A stretch of 61,054 nt of DNA from Candidatus Limiplasma pullicola (GTDB taxonomy: Bacteria > Bacillota > Clostridia > Christensenellales > Aristaeellaceae): assembly GCA_018710985.1 (NCBI GenBank), contig DVIV01000055.1, forward strand, positions 1 to 61,054, written 5' to 3'. Position numbers and translations under genes: made by a program. Below the pieces are notes generated by a model. It was not told the origin of the DNA. It did not search any database and saw only the letters and a program-made list of their open reading frames with translations. This document shows positions 1-6,873 of the stretch, one piece after another (position 1 is the stretch's first letter; every line of letters begins with the position of its first letter).

Positions 1-174
1 AATGAAGCAATAAATACAATTTGCATCACAACGGACCATAAAAAAGGCCATCCCAACCAAGACTTGAAATATGTTTTTTTAGCAAATACAGACGAGGTGT
101 TTTTTCTCATAAGCTGTCACCTTTTTGATATACAAATTATTAGTTAATTATAGTATATATAACAATAAACAACA
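1..174. other. AT-rich intergenic flank, no gene seen
   Basis: This stretch is clearly poorer in G and C than the rest of the window and contains several A/T runs. I see no start codon with a ribosome binding site leading into a frame of convincing composition on either strand. It lies immediately before the structured RNA candidate at 175-391 and on the 3' side of the tRNA-Pro gene, so it may belong to a transferred element whose other end lies left of the window. A 7-bp match to the tRNA-Pro end (CGAGGTG, 93-99) is too short to call an attachment site. Confidence 0.4.
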
Positions 175-391
175 AGTCTGGAGCCGATGCTAGAACGGCA
201 ATGTGATAAAGAATATTAAGGGTAGGCACCCCCAAGCCCGGAATGGCGGAACGTGTAATAACCAATCTTCCGGTGCCTGAGGTGGAGGCCCATATAGTAG
301 AGGGGCATCCAAGGCGATAATCCCGCCCTACGGTGGAGCAGTCGGCTCCTGATGGCAAGAAGGCCTCAAGCGCAAGGAGGAAAAGCTGACT
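175..391 (+). ncRNA. Structured RNA candidate, HEARO/omega-RNA-like
   Basis: The segment folds into several nested stems: GCCG/CGGC (183-186 with 196-199), GGCA/TGCC (225-228 with 274-277) stacked on CCGGAA/TTCCGG (238-243 with 268-273), GGAGC/GCTCC (335-339 with 345-349) and CCTC/GAGG (364-367 with 377-380). The loop AGTC (340-343) of the fourth stem can pair with GACT (388-391), giving an H-type pseudoknot. The 3' part, with a GGAGG inside a hairpin just before an ATG at 392, resembles HEARO RNAs, the guide RNAs of IsrB/IscB-type transposon proteins, which sit directly upstream of that protein gene. No such protein gene follows here. Family assignment rests on memory of the consensus, not a covariance search; another large ncRNA class is possible. 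Confidence 0.38.
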
Positions 392-508
392 ATGCTCCAC
401 AGTTGTGGGAGATCATATCTTTGCAGGAGAGGGGGCGGGTTTTATCGCTTTTCGGAATGGCGTACCTTCTGGAAAACCTGTTGGATGAAGCAGCTGGACT
501 TCTGGTGA
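392..508 (+). CDS. Short frame after the structured RNA, possible remnant
   Basis: An ATG lies 11 bases after the GGAGG of the upstream hairpin and opens a frame of 38 codons ending in TGA. The peptide (MLHSCGRSYLCRRGGG...) is rich in Arg, Trp and Phe and shows none of the N-terminal features of IsrB or IscB proteins. If the upstream RNA is a HEARO-type RNA, this is the place where the nuclease gene would begin, so the frame could be a deletion remnant; equally it may be noncoding. Confidence 0.15.
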   Translation: MLHSCGRSYLCRRGGGFYRFSEWRTFWKTCWMKQLDFW

Positions 509-801
509 TGGAGCAAAGCTGCATGTGGATATGTCGGAAGCGAATGTAAGTAAAGACTGACCCTCCGTGTACCTTTATGATAAGCACACCTTTTTTCTCA
601 TCCCGCCCGCCCTTTTCCACCCGCTTCTGCCAATGAACACCCCTGACCGAAAAGCTCCCCCAAAACCAGACACGCAATTCCACACATCCCCCTTTATCAG
701 TTGTCATCCGATTGAAGCCGAAAAGGGGCATGTCCGCTGGAATCCTGATTTGCTCAGGGAATAGGGGATTTTGGAGAAAAAATCTAGCAAAACCAAACAA
801 C
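509..801. other. Intergenic, nothing recognised
   Basis: Between the structured RNA region and the tRNA terminator I see short open frames only, without ribosome binding sites or recognisable motifs. The composition is intermediate between the AT-rich left flank and the GC-rich chromosome. Confidence 0.4.
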
Positions 802-831
802 AAAAAAGTCTGAAGATTGTAATCTTCAGAC
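802..831 (-). terminator. Terminator of the tRNA operon
   Basis: On the minus strand an 11-bp perfect stem (808-818 with 821-831) is followed by a run of six T (the A run 802-807 on the plus strand). It lies eight bases past the CCA end of tRNA-Pro, so it ends the tRNA-Thr/tRNA-Pro transcript. Confidence 0.9.
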
Positions 832-838
832 AAATTTT

Positions 839-915
839 TGGTCGAGGTGACAGGATTTGAACCTGCGACCTTTTGGTCCCGAACCAAACGCGCTACCAAA
901 CTGCGCTACACCTCG
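839..915 (-). tRNA. tRNA-Pro (CGG)
   Basis: The minus strand reads a full cloverleaf: acceptor arms CGAGGTG/CACCTCG, D arm, anticodon stem TTTGG/CCAAA with loop TTCGGGA (anticodon CGG), T arm with GTTCAAATC, discriminator A and an encoded CCA at 839-841. It is the second gene of a two-tRNA transcript, 12 bases after tRNA-Thr, and ends at a strong terminator. Confidence 0.95.
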
Positions 916-927
916 ATAGAAAAAAGC

Positions 928-1003
928 TGGAGCCAATAAAGGGACTCGAACCCTTGACCTGCTGATTACGAATCAGCTGCTCTACCAACTGAGCTATATT
1001 GGC
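928..1003 (-). tRNA. tRNA-Thr (CGT)
   Basis: The minus strand shows acceptor arms GCCAATA/TATTGGC, D arm with AGCTCAGTTGGTAGAGC, anticodon stem GCTGA/TCAGC with loop TTCGTAA (anticodon CGT), T arm with GTTCGAGTC, discriminator T and an encoded CCA (928-930). It leads the tRNA-Thr/tRNA-Pro operon. Confidence 0.95.
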
Positions 1004-1018
1004 GCATCAGCATTGACC

Positions 1019-1047
1019 ATTATAGCAAAGCACCGGGCATTTGTCCA
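1019..1047 (-). promoter_or_regulatory. Promoter of the tRNA operon
   Basis: On the minus strand TGGACA (1042-1047) and a perfect TATAAT (1019-1024) are separated by 17 bases. The start point would fall a few bases before the 5' end of tRNA-Thr, as expected for a stable-RNA promoter. Confidence 0.85.
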
Positions 1048-1107
1048 GCCTTTTTTTGAAAAACCCGCCAATCCCCCTGAAAACCGCGCCGCACGCCGTT
1101 TCCGCAC

Positions 1108-1136
1108 TTGACGTGCCGTCCGGCGGCGGATATAAT
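1108..1136 (+). promoter_or_regulatory. Promoter of the secDF operon
   Basis: TTGACG (1108-1113) and TATAAT (1131-1136) are separated by 17 bases. It is the only strong promoter before the small membrane protein gene and secD-secF, and it points away from the divergent tRNA promoter. Confidence 0.8.
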
Positions 1137-1184
1137 ACGCATATGTGTCATCAAAATTGCGCGTAGGACGGGGAGGGCTTGGCT

Positions 1185-1535
1185 GTGCGAAAGGCGCTTG
1201 GGATAGCGGCGATGGCCGGGCTGTTTCTGCTCTTGCTCAGCGCGCTGGTGGTGGCTTCGCCTCAGGAGGGCGTGCCCGCACGGCGGATGGAGCCGCCCAC
1301 GGTGCCGCCGGATGCGACGGTGGCCGCCCTGGCTTCGGCCGAAGGCACGCTGGCCGCACAGGCAAATGCCGGGGTGCAGGGAACCCGCATGGATGCCCGG
1401 CTGGATGCGCCGCCCACGGACGGGCTCAGGCGCCAGCCGGAGGGCCGGCACGACGCCAACGGCCGCGTCCTGACCGCGCCGCGGTATGCGCAGAGTGTCT
1501 ATCAGGTGTTCCGGACGGAGCTGGCGGGCGGATGA
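1185..1535 (+). CDS. Small membrane-anchored protein leading the secDF operon
   Basis: The predicted 116-residue protein starts at a GTG eight bases after GGAGG; an upstream TTG in frame (1179) is too close to that site. Residues 1-22 form a short basic start (MRKALG) and a hydrophobic segment rich in Leu and Val ending near VVASP, which fits a signal anchor or signal peptide. The remainder is Pro/Ala/Arg/Gln-rich with no fold that I recognise. In many bacteria the small membrane protein YajC precedes secD, but the sequence does not look like YajC. Position suggests a link to protein export; that is inference. Composition and codon use match its neighbours. Confidence 0.6.
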   Translation: MRKALGIAAMAGLFLLLLSALVVASPQEGVPARRMEPPTVPPDATVAALASAEGTLAAQANAGVQGTRMDARLDAPPTDGLRRQPEGRHDANGRVLTAPRYAQSVYQVFRTELAGG

Positions 1536-1602
1536 AGCCCGCGCTGCCGCACTTTCCTATGAAAATCCCCAAATTTGAAAACGGAAGGATGGTTGACATA
1601 CC

Positions 1603-2964
1603 ATGAAGGTCAACAATCGCCGCCGCGTCAAGATGAGCAAGCGGACCTCCGCGATCATCGTGCTGTGCGTGGCGCTGGTGCTTACGCTGGCCGTGGGCTA
1701 TCTGGGGCTCAACGGCACCTGGCTGGACAGCCGGGGACTCTATAAACTGCTGCCCTGGCTGCCCACCTCCGATGTGGACAACTGGCCGCAGTCCATCGCC
1801 CTGGGCCTGGACCTCAAGGGCGGCGTATATGTGGAATATGAAGCGACCATGAGCGATGAGATGCGCGAAGAGGGCTATGATTTCGGCACGCTGCTGGACT
1901 CCACCATGAGCATCATCGCCAACCGCCTCACCGAAAAGGGATATCCGGAAGCCACCGTCAGCCAGCTGGGCCAGACCGGCATCCGCGTGGAGATCCCCGA
2001 CGTGACCGACCCCGCCGCCGTGCTGGACCTGATCGGTTCGCCGGCAAAGCTGGAGTTCCTTGATCCTGACGGCAACGTGTTCATGGAGGGCCGCCACCTG
2101 CAGTCCGCCACCCCCATCACCAATACCGAGACCGGCCAGCCCGCCATCAGCTTCCGCCTGACCAGCGAGGGCGCGGAGATCTTCGGCGATATGACCGCCC
2201 AGTCCATCGGCAAGACCATCACCATCCAGCTGGACGGCGTCGTGCTTATGAGCCCCACTGTCAATGAAGCCATCTATGGCGGCGACGTGATGGTGACCGG
2301 CAGCTTCACCGAGGAGCAGACGCAGGACATCTGCCTCAAGCTGCAAAGCGGCGCGCTGCCCCTGGACCTGCGCCAGGACAAGCTGGACACCATCTCCGCC
2401 ACGCTGGGCATCGACGCGCTGTCCACCAGCATCACGGCGGCCATCATCGGCACCGTGATCGTCATGCTCATCATGCTGGTGCGCTATCGCATGTGCGGTC
2501 TGGTGGCTGACTGGGCGCTGTGCGTGTACATCATCCTGCTGTTCCTGTTCATCGCTGTCGTTCCCGGCATCCAGCTCACGCTGCCCGGCATCGCGGGTAT
2601 CATCCTGGGCATCGGCATGGCGGTGGACGCCAACGTGGTGATCTTCGAGCGCGTGAAGGAGGAGGTCCGCCTGGGCCGCCCGATGATTCACGCCGTGCGT
2701 ATCGGCTTCAAAAACGCCATGAGCGCCGTGCTCGACGCCAACGTGACCACCATCATCGCCGCCGTGGTGCTTCTGTTCTACGGCACCGGTTCGGTGCAGG
2801 GCTTTGCCACCACGCTGCTCTTGGGCGTGATCACCAGCATGATTTCGGCCATCGTGGTCACGCGGTTCCTGCTCACGCGCTTTGTGCGCATTTTCCATGA
2901 GCCCAGGCTGTTTGTGGCGGTCAAGCCCGCCGCGGACGCCGCTGTTGAAGGGGAGGCGAAGTAA
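1603..2964 (+). CDS. secD: Protein translocase subunit SecD
   Basis: SecD forms with SecF a membrane complex that uses the proton gradient to help pull secreted proteins through SecYEG. The 453-residue protein has a first membrane helix near residues 12-33, the N-terminal SecD motif LGLDLKGGVYV near residue 66, an external domain with the DxxG-type ISFRLTSEGA region, and five C-terminal membrane helices carrying the RND-family motif VDANVVIFERVKEE near residue 343. The length is at the short end for SecD and similar to other clostridial forms. The ATG start lies about ten bases after GGAAGG. secF begins two bases past its stop, so the two are co-translated. Confidence 0.97.
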   Translation: MKVNNRRRVKMSKRTSAIIVLCVALVLTLAVGYLGLNGTWLDSRGLYKLLPWLPTSDVDNWPQSIALGLDLKGGVYVEYEATMSDEMREEGYDFGTLLDSTMSIIANRLTEKGYPEATVSQLGQTGIRVEIPDVTDPAAVLDLIGSPAKLEFLDPDGNVFMEGRHLQSATPITNTETGQPAISFRLTSEGAEIFGDMTAQSIGKTITIQLDGVVLMSPTVNEAIYGGDVMVTGSFTEEQTQDICLKLQSGALPLDLRQDKLDTISATLGIDALSTSITAAIIGTVIVMLIMLVRYRMCGLVADWALCVYIILLFLFIAVVPGIQLTLPGIAGIILGIGMAVDANVVIFERVKEEVRLGRPMIHAVRIGFKNAMSAVLDANVTTIIAAVVLLFYGTGSVQGFATTLLLGVITSMISAIVVTRFLLTRFVRIFHEPRLFVAVKPAADAAVEGEAK

Positions 2965-2965
2965 T

Positions 2966-3892
2966 ATGAAAATTCAGAAGCGCGCCCGCATCTGCCTGTG
3001 CGTTTCCGCCGCCATCCTGGTGATCGCACTGGTGATGTCTCTGATGGGCTACGGCATCAACTACGGCATCGACTTCGCGGGCGGCCTCAATATCCAGTAC
3101 GACATGGGCGCCGCCTTTAGCCAGGCCGATGTGGAAACCGCCCTGCGCGACCAGGGCGTCACCCAGTTCACCATTTCCTCCTCCGGCGCCGAGGGTCATG
3201 TGCTGCAGATCCGCGTGCCCACCCTCAGCGGCGACGAGGAGATCCAGAACCTGCAAAACGGCCTGGAGGCGGAGCTGTCCCAGATTTATCCCGATATGGA
3301 CACCGAAACCGCCACCGCCAGCTATGTCGGCCCCGTGGCGGGCGCCACGCTGGTGCGCAACGCGGTGATCAGCGTGCTACTGGCCTCCGCGCTGATGCTG
3401 GTCTACATCGCCCTGCGCTTTGACTTTGCATCCGGCCTGGCGGCGGTTATCGGCCTGTTGCACGACGTGCTGATCATGATCGCCTTCATGGTGCTGCTGC
3501 GCAGCGTGATTCAGATGAACTCGTCCTTCATCGCGGCCATGCTGACCATCGTGGGCTATTCCATCAACAACACCATCGTCATTTTCGACCGCATCCGCGA
3601 GAACAACAAAAAGCCCGCGTATGCCGGCATGAAGCGCGAAGAGGTGGTATCCATCTCCGTGCGCGAGAGCCTGGGCCGCACCATCAACACCACGCTGACC
3701 ACGCTGGTGACGATCGTGACGCTCTACATCCTGGGCGTGGACACCATCCGCGAGTTCAGCCTGCCCATCATCGTGGGCATCCTGGCGGGCGCCTACAGCG
3801 CCAACATGATCAACGGCTACGTGTGGGCCGCTCTGGAGGAGATGCGCCTCGCCCGCAAGGGTCAGAAGAAGCTCAAGGCCAAGAAGGCGTAA
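2966..3892 (+). CDS. secF: Protein translocase subunit SecF
   Basis: SecF is the partner of SecD in the SecDF export-assisting complex. The 308-residue product has one N-terminal membrane helix, the conserved GIDFAGGLNIQY segment near residue 35, an external domain, and five membrane helices in the second half with the SecF signatures DVLIMIAFMVLL and SINNTIVIFDRIREN (about residues 195-215). The ATG at 2966 follows GGGGAGGCGAA inside the end of secD. It ends in a short Lys-rich tail. Two terminator hairpins follow, so the operon stops here. Confidence 0.97.
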   Translation: MKIQKRARICLCVSAAILVIALVMSLMGYGINYGIDFAGGLNIQYDMGAAFSQADVETALRDQGVTQFTISSSGAEGHVLQIRVPTLSGDEEIQNLQNGLEAELSQIYPDMDTETATASYVGPVAGATLVRNAVISVLLASALMLVYIALRFDFASGLAAVIGLLHDVLIMIAFMVLLRSVIQMNSSFIAAMLTIVGYSINNTIVIFDRIRENNKKPAYAGMKREEVVSISVRESLGRTINTTLTTLVTIVTLYILGVDTIREFSLPIIVGILAGAYSANMINGYVWAALEEMRLARKGQKKLKAKKA

Positions 3893-3920
3893 GCGCTTTC
3901 CCCGAAATTTCATTTCCGCG

Positions 3921-3957
3921 CCCCTTCGGACATGCCCTGTCCGAAGGGGCCCTTTTG
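3921..3957 (+). terminator. Terminator after secF
   Basis: A 12-bp perfect stem (3921-3932 with 3938-3949) around a 5-base loop is followed by CCCTTTTG, a modest T tract. It ends the secDF transcript. Confidence 0.75.
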
Positions 3958-3972
3958 CATGCGCTTCGGGCG

Positions 3973-4009
3973 AAAAAGGGGGCGTTCCCGAAGCATCCGG
4001 GAACGCCCC
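3973..4009 (-). terminator. Terminator of the alcohol dehydrogenase gene
   Basis: Read on the minus strand, a 12-bp stem (3979-3990 with 3998-4009) is followed by a T run (A run 3973-3977). It lies just past the stop codon of the convergent dehydrogenase gene. Confidence 0.8.
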
Positions 4010-4028
4010 GCCCTGAGAGCGGACAGGC

Positions 4029-5192
4029 TTACAGCGCCAGCCGGTAGATGGCCTCGCAGTCCGCGGCCTTCAGGGGCACGAACTGGCCCAGGACACCGCC
4101 CGCCATGGCGGCGGCGCGCTCGGCCATGCGGCCAAAGTCCGTATCGCCGATGCCGTTTTCCGTGAGCGTGGTAGTCAGACCCAGGCTGCGGTAGAAGGCC
4201 TCCAGCCGGCGGATGCCCTCGGCGGCATCCGCGGCGTCATCGCCGCTGTCGGGCACGTCAAAGACGCGGCGTCCAAACTGCGCCAGCTTGGCCTCGCCGC
4301 CGTGGGCCAGGGCGTACTTCATCCACGCCGGGAACACGATGGCCAGCCCCGCGCCATGGGCGATGTCGTAGAGCGCGCTGAGCTCGTGCTCCAGCTTGTG
4401 GCTGGCCCAGTCGCCCACACGCCCGGTCTGCAGCAGCGTGTTGTGCGACAGGCAGCCCGCCCACATGATCTCGGCTCGCGCGTCGTAGTTTTCCGGGTCC
4501 TGCATCACGATGGGGGCGTTGTTTACCACGGTCTTGAGCGCACCCTCGGTCATGCGGTCGATGAGCTCCACATGTGTCACCCGGGTGAAGTAGCGCTCCA
4601 TCATGTGCGCCATGATGTCCACCACGCCGCAGGCCGTCTGGAAGGGCGGAAGCGTGTAGGTGAATTCGGGGTTCAGGATGGAGAACTTGGGGAAGTTCAG
4701 CGGCGTGTTGCGCCCGCGCTTGCACAGGTCCTCCTCGCGGGTGATGACGCAGGAATCGCTCATCTCGCTGCCCGCCGCGGGAATGGTCACCACCGTGCCC
4801 AGCGGCAGCACCTCGGTGTTCTTGCCCTTGCCGTCAAACAAATCCCACACGTCGCCGTCATAGCACACGCCGTTGGCGATGCCCTTGGCGGTGTCGATGG
4901 CGCTGCCGCCTCCGACCGCCAGCACCAGCTGAATGCCCTGCTCGCGGCACAGGGCGATGCCCTCGCGCACCAGCGAAAGGCGCGGATTGGGCTGAACGCC
5001 GCCCAGTTCCCACACCTGCAAGCCTGCGAGCTGGGCCATCACCTGGTCATAGACGCCGGTACGCTTGATGCTGCCGCCGCCATAGACCAGCAGCACCCGC
5101 TCGCCCCAACGGGCGGCCTCGTCGTGCAGGCTGCTCAGCGCGTTTTTGCCAAAGAGGATTTTAGTCGGATTCTGAAACACAAAATCAATCAT
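4029..5192 (-). CDS. Iron-containing alcohol dehydrogenase, YqhD type
   Basis: The 387-residue protein belongs to the group III metal-dependent dehydrogenases, most like YqhD/butanol dehydrogenases, which reduce aldehydes with NADPH. Visible features are the N-terminal NPTKILFGKNAL, the nucleotide-binding GGGSIKRTGVYDQV and VGGGSAIDTAKGIA segments (residues 37-110), TIPAAGSEMS near 140, the PPFQTACGVVDIMAH helix, and the metal-site region with WASHKLEHELSALYD and AHGAGLAI near 265-285. The length equals that of E. coli YqhD. I chose the ATG at 5192, nine bases after AAGGAG, over a GTG two codons upstream. It is a single gene with its own promoter and terminator. Substrate cannot be read from the sequence; fermentative butanal/acetaldehyde reduction or aldehyde detoxification are both possible. 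Confidence 0.92.
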   Translation of the reverse strand: MIDFVFQNPTKILFGKNALSSLHDEAARWGERVLLVYGGGSIKRTGVYDQVMAQLAGLQVWELGGVQPNPRLSLVREGIALCREQGIQLVLAVGGGSAIDTAKGIANGVCYDGDVWDLFDGKGKNTEVLPLGTVVTIPAAGSEMSDSCVITREEDLCKRGRNTPLNFPKFSILNPEFTYTLPPFQTACGVVDIMAHMMERYFTRVTHVELIDRMTEGALKTVVNNAPIVMQDPENYDARAEIMWAGCLSHNTLLQTGRVGDWASHKLEHELSALYDIAHGAGLAIVFPAWMKYALAHGGEAKLAQFGRRVFDVPDSGDDAADAAEGIRRLEAFYRSLGLTTTLTENGIGDTDFGRMAERAAAMAGGVLGQFVPLKAADCEAIYRLAL

Positions 5193-5237
5193 GACCACAG
5201 GCTCCTTTTCTAATATTGGTGAAAAAGGGTTTGCATC

Positions 5238-5265
5238 ATTGTACCACGCCGGGCGGTGTTTGCAA
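5238..5265 (-). promoter_or_regulatory. Promoter of the alcohol dehydrogenase gene
   Basis: On the minus strand TTGCAA (5260-5265) and TACAAT (5238-5243) are 16 bases apart, about 45 bases before the start codon. It is back to back with the promoter of the MATE gene. Confidence 0.7.
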
Positions 5266-5275
5266 AGCCCCAGGA

Positions 5276-5304
5276 TTGACAGCGGGCCGCCGGCGGGCTA
5301 TGAT
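5276..5304 (+). promoter_or_regulatory. Promoter of the first MATE exporter gene
   Basis: TTGACA (5276-5281) and TATGAT (5299-5304) are separated by 17 bases. The -35 is 10 bases from the -35 of the divergent dehydrogenase promoter, so the two could compete or share a regulator. Confidence 0.75.
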
Positions 5305-5375
5305 GAAATGGCGCGCGGTTTTCTGCCCTGCGCCTGCCGGTGATTCGGACGATACATACATGGAGACAACCGCCT

Positions 5376-6773
5376 ATGCAGACCCTGCTTCAAAAAGCGC
5401 GTCCCTTTGTGGGCAGCCGCCGCTTCTATGCCGGCGCGCTGGGGGTGATGGCCCCCGTCGCGGTTCAGCAGCTGATCAACAACCTCTTCAACATGATCGA
5501 CAATTTGATGGTGGGCAGCCTGGACGCCAGCGGCCTGGCCATGAGCGCCGTGACGGTGGCCAACCGTCCCTACACCATCTTTTTCGGTGTGTTTTTCGGC
5601 ATGACGGGCGCGGCGGGACTGCTCATCAGCCAGTACTACGGCGCGCGCGACTTCAAGACCTGCCGCGCCCTGTTTGCCCTGCAGGTGGTGATCGGGCTGG
5701 CAGCCTCGCTGTGCGTGGGGCTGTGGCTGGCGCTGTGGCCCGAAAGCGTGATGCGCATCTTCGTCAGCGACCCGCGCACCATCTCGCTGGGCATGGAATA
5801 CCTCAGCATCATCTGGCTGAGCTACCTGCCCCTGGCGGTGAGCAACGTGTGCATCTTCTCGCTGCGCTCCATCGGCGAAAACCGCATGAGCATGCTGGTC
5901 AGCCTGGCCGCCATGGGAGTGAACGCGCTTTGCAACTACGCGCTCATCTTCGGGCATTTCGGCCTGCCGGCCATGGGCGTTGCCGGCGCGGCGCTGGGTA
6001 CGCTCATCGCCCGCACGGTGGAGATGCTGTTCTACCTGCGCATGCTCCTGGGCGGGCGTTCGCTGTTCACGCTGGACCTTCGCGCCGCCTTCCGCCTGCC
6101 GCGCGCGGTGGTGCGCGCCTTTGCGGTCAAGGCCGTGCCCCTGATCCTCAACGAGATCCTCTGGAACGTGGGCATGAACGTCTACTTCTGGAGCTACGCG
6201 CGTCTGGACGAAAACGCTTTGCCCGCCGTGACCATCGGCGAGCAGATTTCCACCATCGCGGCGGTGCTGGCCACGGGCACGTCCTCGGCGGTGTCGGTGC
6301 TCATCGGGGCAGAGCTGGGCGCCGGACGGCTTTCGCAGGCGAGGGCCAACTGCAAAAAGCTTCTCACGCTGGTGACGGCCATCGGGCTGGTATGCGTGGC
6401 GCTGTGCCTGGGGCTGGGCGCGATTCTGCCCAACGCCTTCGGGGTGGAGCCGCGGCTGCGCGAGCTGGCCGTGCGCATTGCAACGGTGATGGGCGTGTTC
6501 TCGCCGTTCAACTTTCTCTACGGCTTCTGCTTTTACTGCATGCGCGCCGGGGGCGACACGCGCAGCGCCATGCTGCTGGACAGCGGGTATATGTGGCTGG
6601 TGCCTGTGCCCGCAAGCTTGCTGATGGCGCTGCTTCTGCCGGGCCGCATCGACATCGCCGCGGCGGTCCTGGTGGTGCAGGTGCTGATGAACCTGAAGGT
6701 GATCCCGGCCCTGTGGGTGCTCAAAAGGGGAAGGTGGGTGCGCAATATCACCGCGGAGGGCTCACAGGTGTAA
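5376..6773 (+). CDS. MATE family efflux transporter
   Basis: This 465-residue integral membrane protein is a multidrug and toxin extrusion (MATE) carrier that exports cationic or flavin-like compounds against a Na+ or proton gradient. The pattern of twelve membrane helices in two related halves is visible; MAPVAVQQLINNLFNMIDNL and the following ASGLAMSAVTVANRP are the classic first-half signature, and ATGTSSAVSVLIGAELGAGR marks the second half. The ATG at 5376 follows GGAGA; an in-frame ATG at 5340 has no binding site. A second, only distantly similar MATE gene lies at 20841. It is transcribed from its own promoter; no regulator gene adjoins it. Substrate unknown. Confidence 0.93.
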   Translation: MQTLLQKARPFVGSRRFYAGALGVMAPVAVQQLINNLFNMIDNLMVGSLDASGLAMSAVTVANRPYTIFFGVFFGMTGAAGLLISQYYGARDFKTCRALFALQVVIGLAASLCVGLWLALWPESVMRIFVSDPRTISLGMEYLSIIWLSYLPLAVSNVCIFSLRSIGENRMSMLVSLAAMGVNALCNYALIFGHFGLPAMGVAGAALGTLIARTVEMLFYLRMLLGGRSLFTLDLRAAFRLPRAVVRAFAVKAVPLILNEILWNVGMNVYFWSYARLDENALPAVTIGEQISTIAAVLATGTSSAVSVLIGAELGAGRLSQARANCKKLLTLVTAIGLVCVALCLGLGAILPNAFGVEPRLRELAVRIATVMGVFSPFNFLYGFCFYCMRAGGDTRSAMLLDSGYMWLVPVPASLLMALLLPGRIDIAAAVLVVQVLMNLKVIPALWVLKRGRWVRNITAEGSQV

Positions 6774-6787
6774 AAAGGGGCCCCGGC

Positions 6788-6817
6788 TTGTGCATTTTCC
6801 CGCTTTGGTGGTATAAT
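6788..6817 (+). promoter_or_regulatory. Promoter of the carboxypeptidase-priA run
   Basis: TTGTGC (6788-6793) and TATAAT (6812-6817) are 18 bases apart, 57 bases before the carboxypeptidase start. No terminator or strong promoter is evident between here and rpe, so this may be the main promoter of the run to 18987. Confidence 0.6.
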
Positions 6818-6873
6818 AAACTGTTGTGGTATGGCCATGCATGCCTTGCCCGCACGGAAGGAGGGACCCGCCT

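Noticed and set aside
93-99. CGAGGTG matching the acceptor end of tRNA-Pro, possible attachment site
   Set aside because: Seven bases are expected by chance in a window of this size; no integrase gene is present.
390-899. Minus-strand open frame spanning the structured RNA, the terminator and tRNA-Pro
   Set aside because: It runs through a tRNA gene and a terminator and has no recognisable domain or binding site.
1145-1606. Overlapping plus-strand frame across the small secDF leader protein
   Set aside because: Gly/Ala/Arg-rich out-of-frame reading; the frame starting at 1185 has a signal anchor and binding site.
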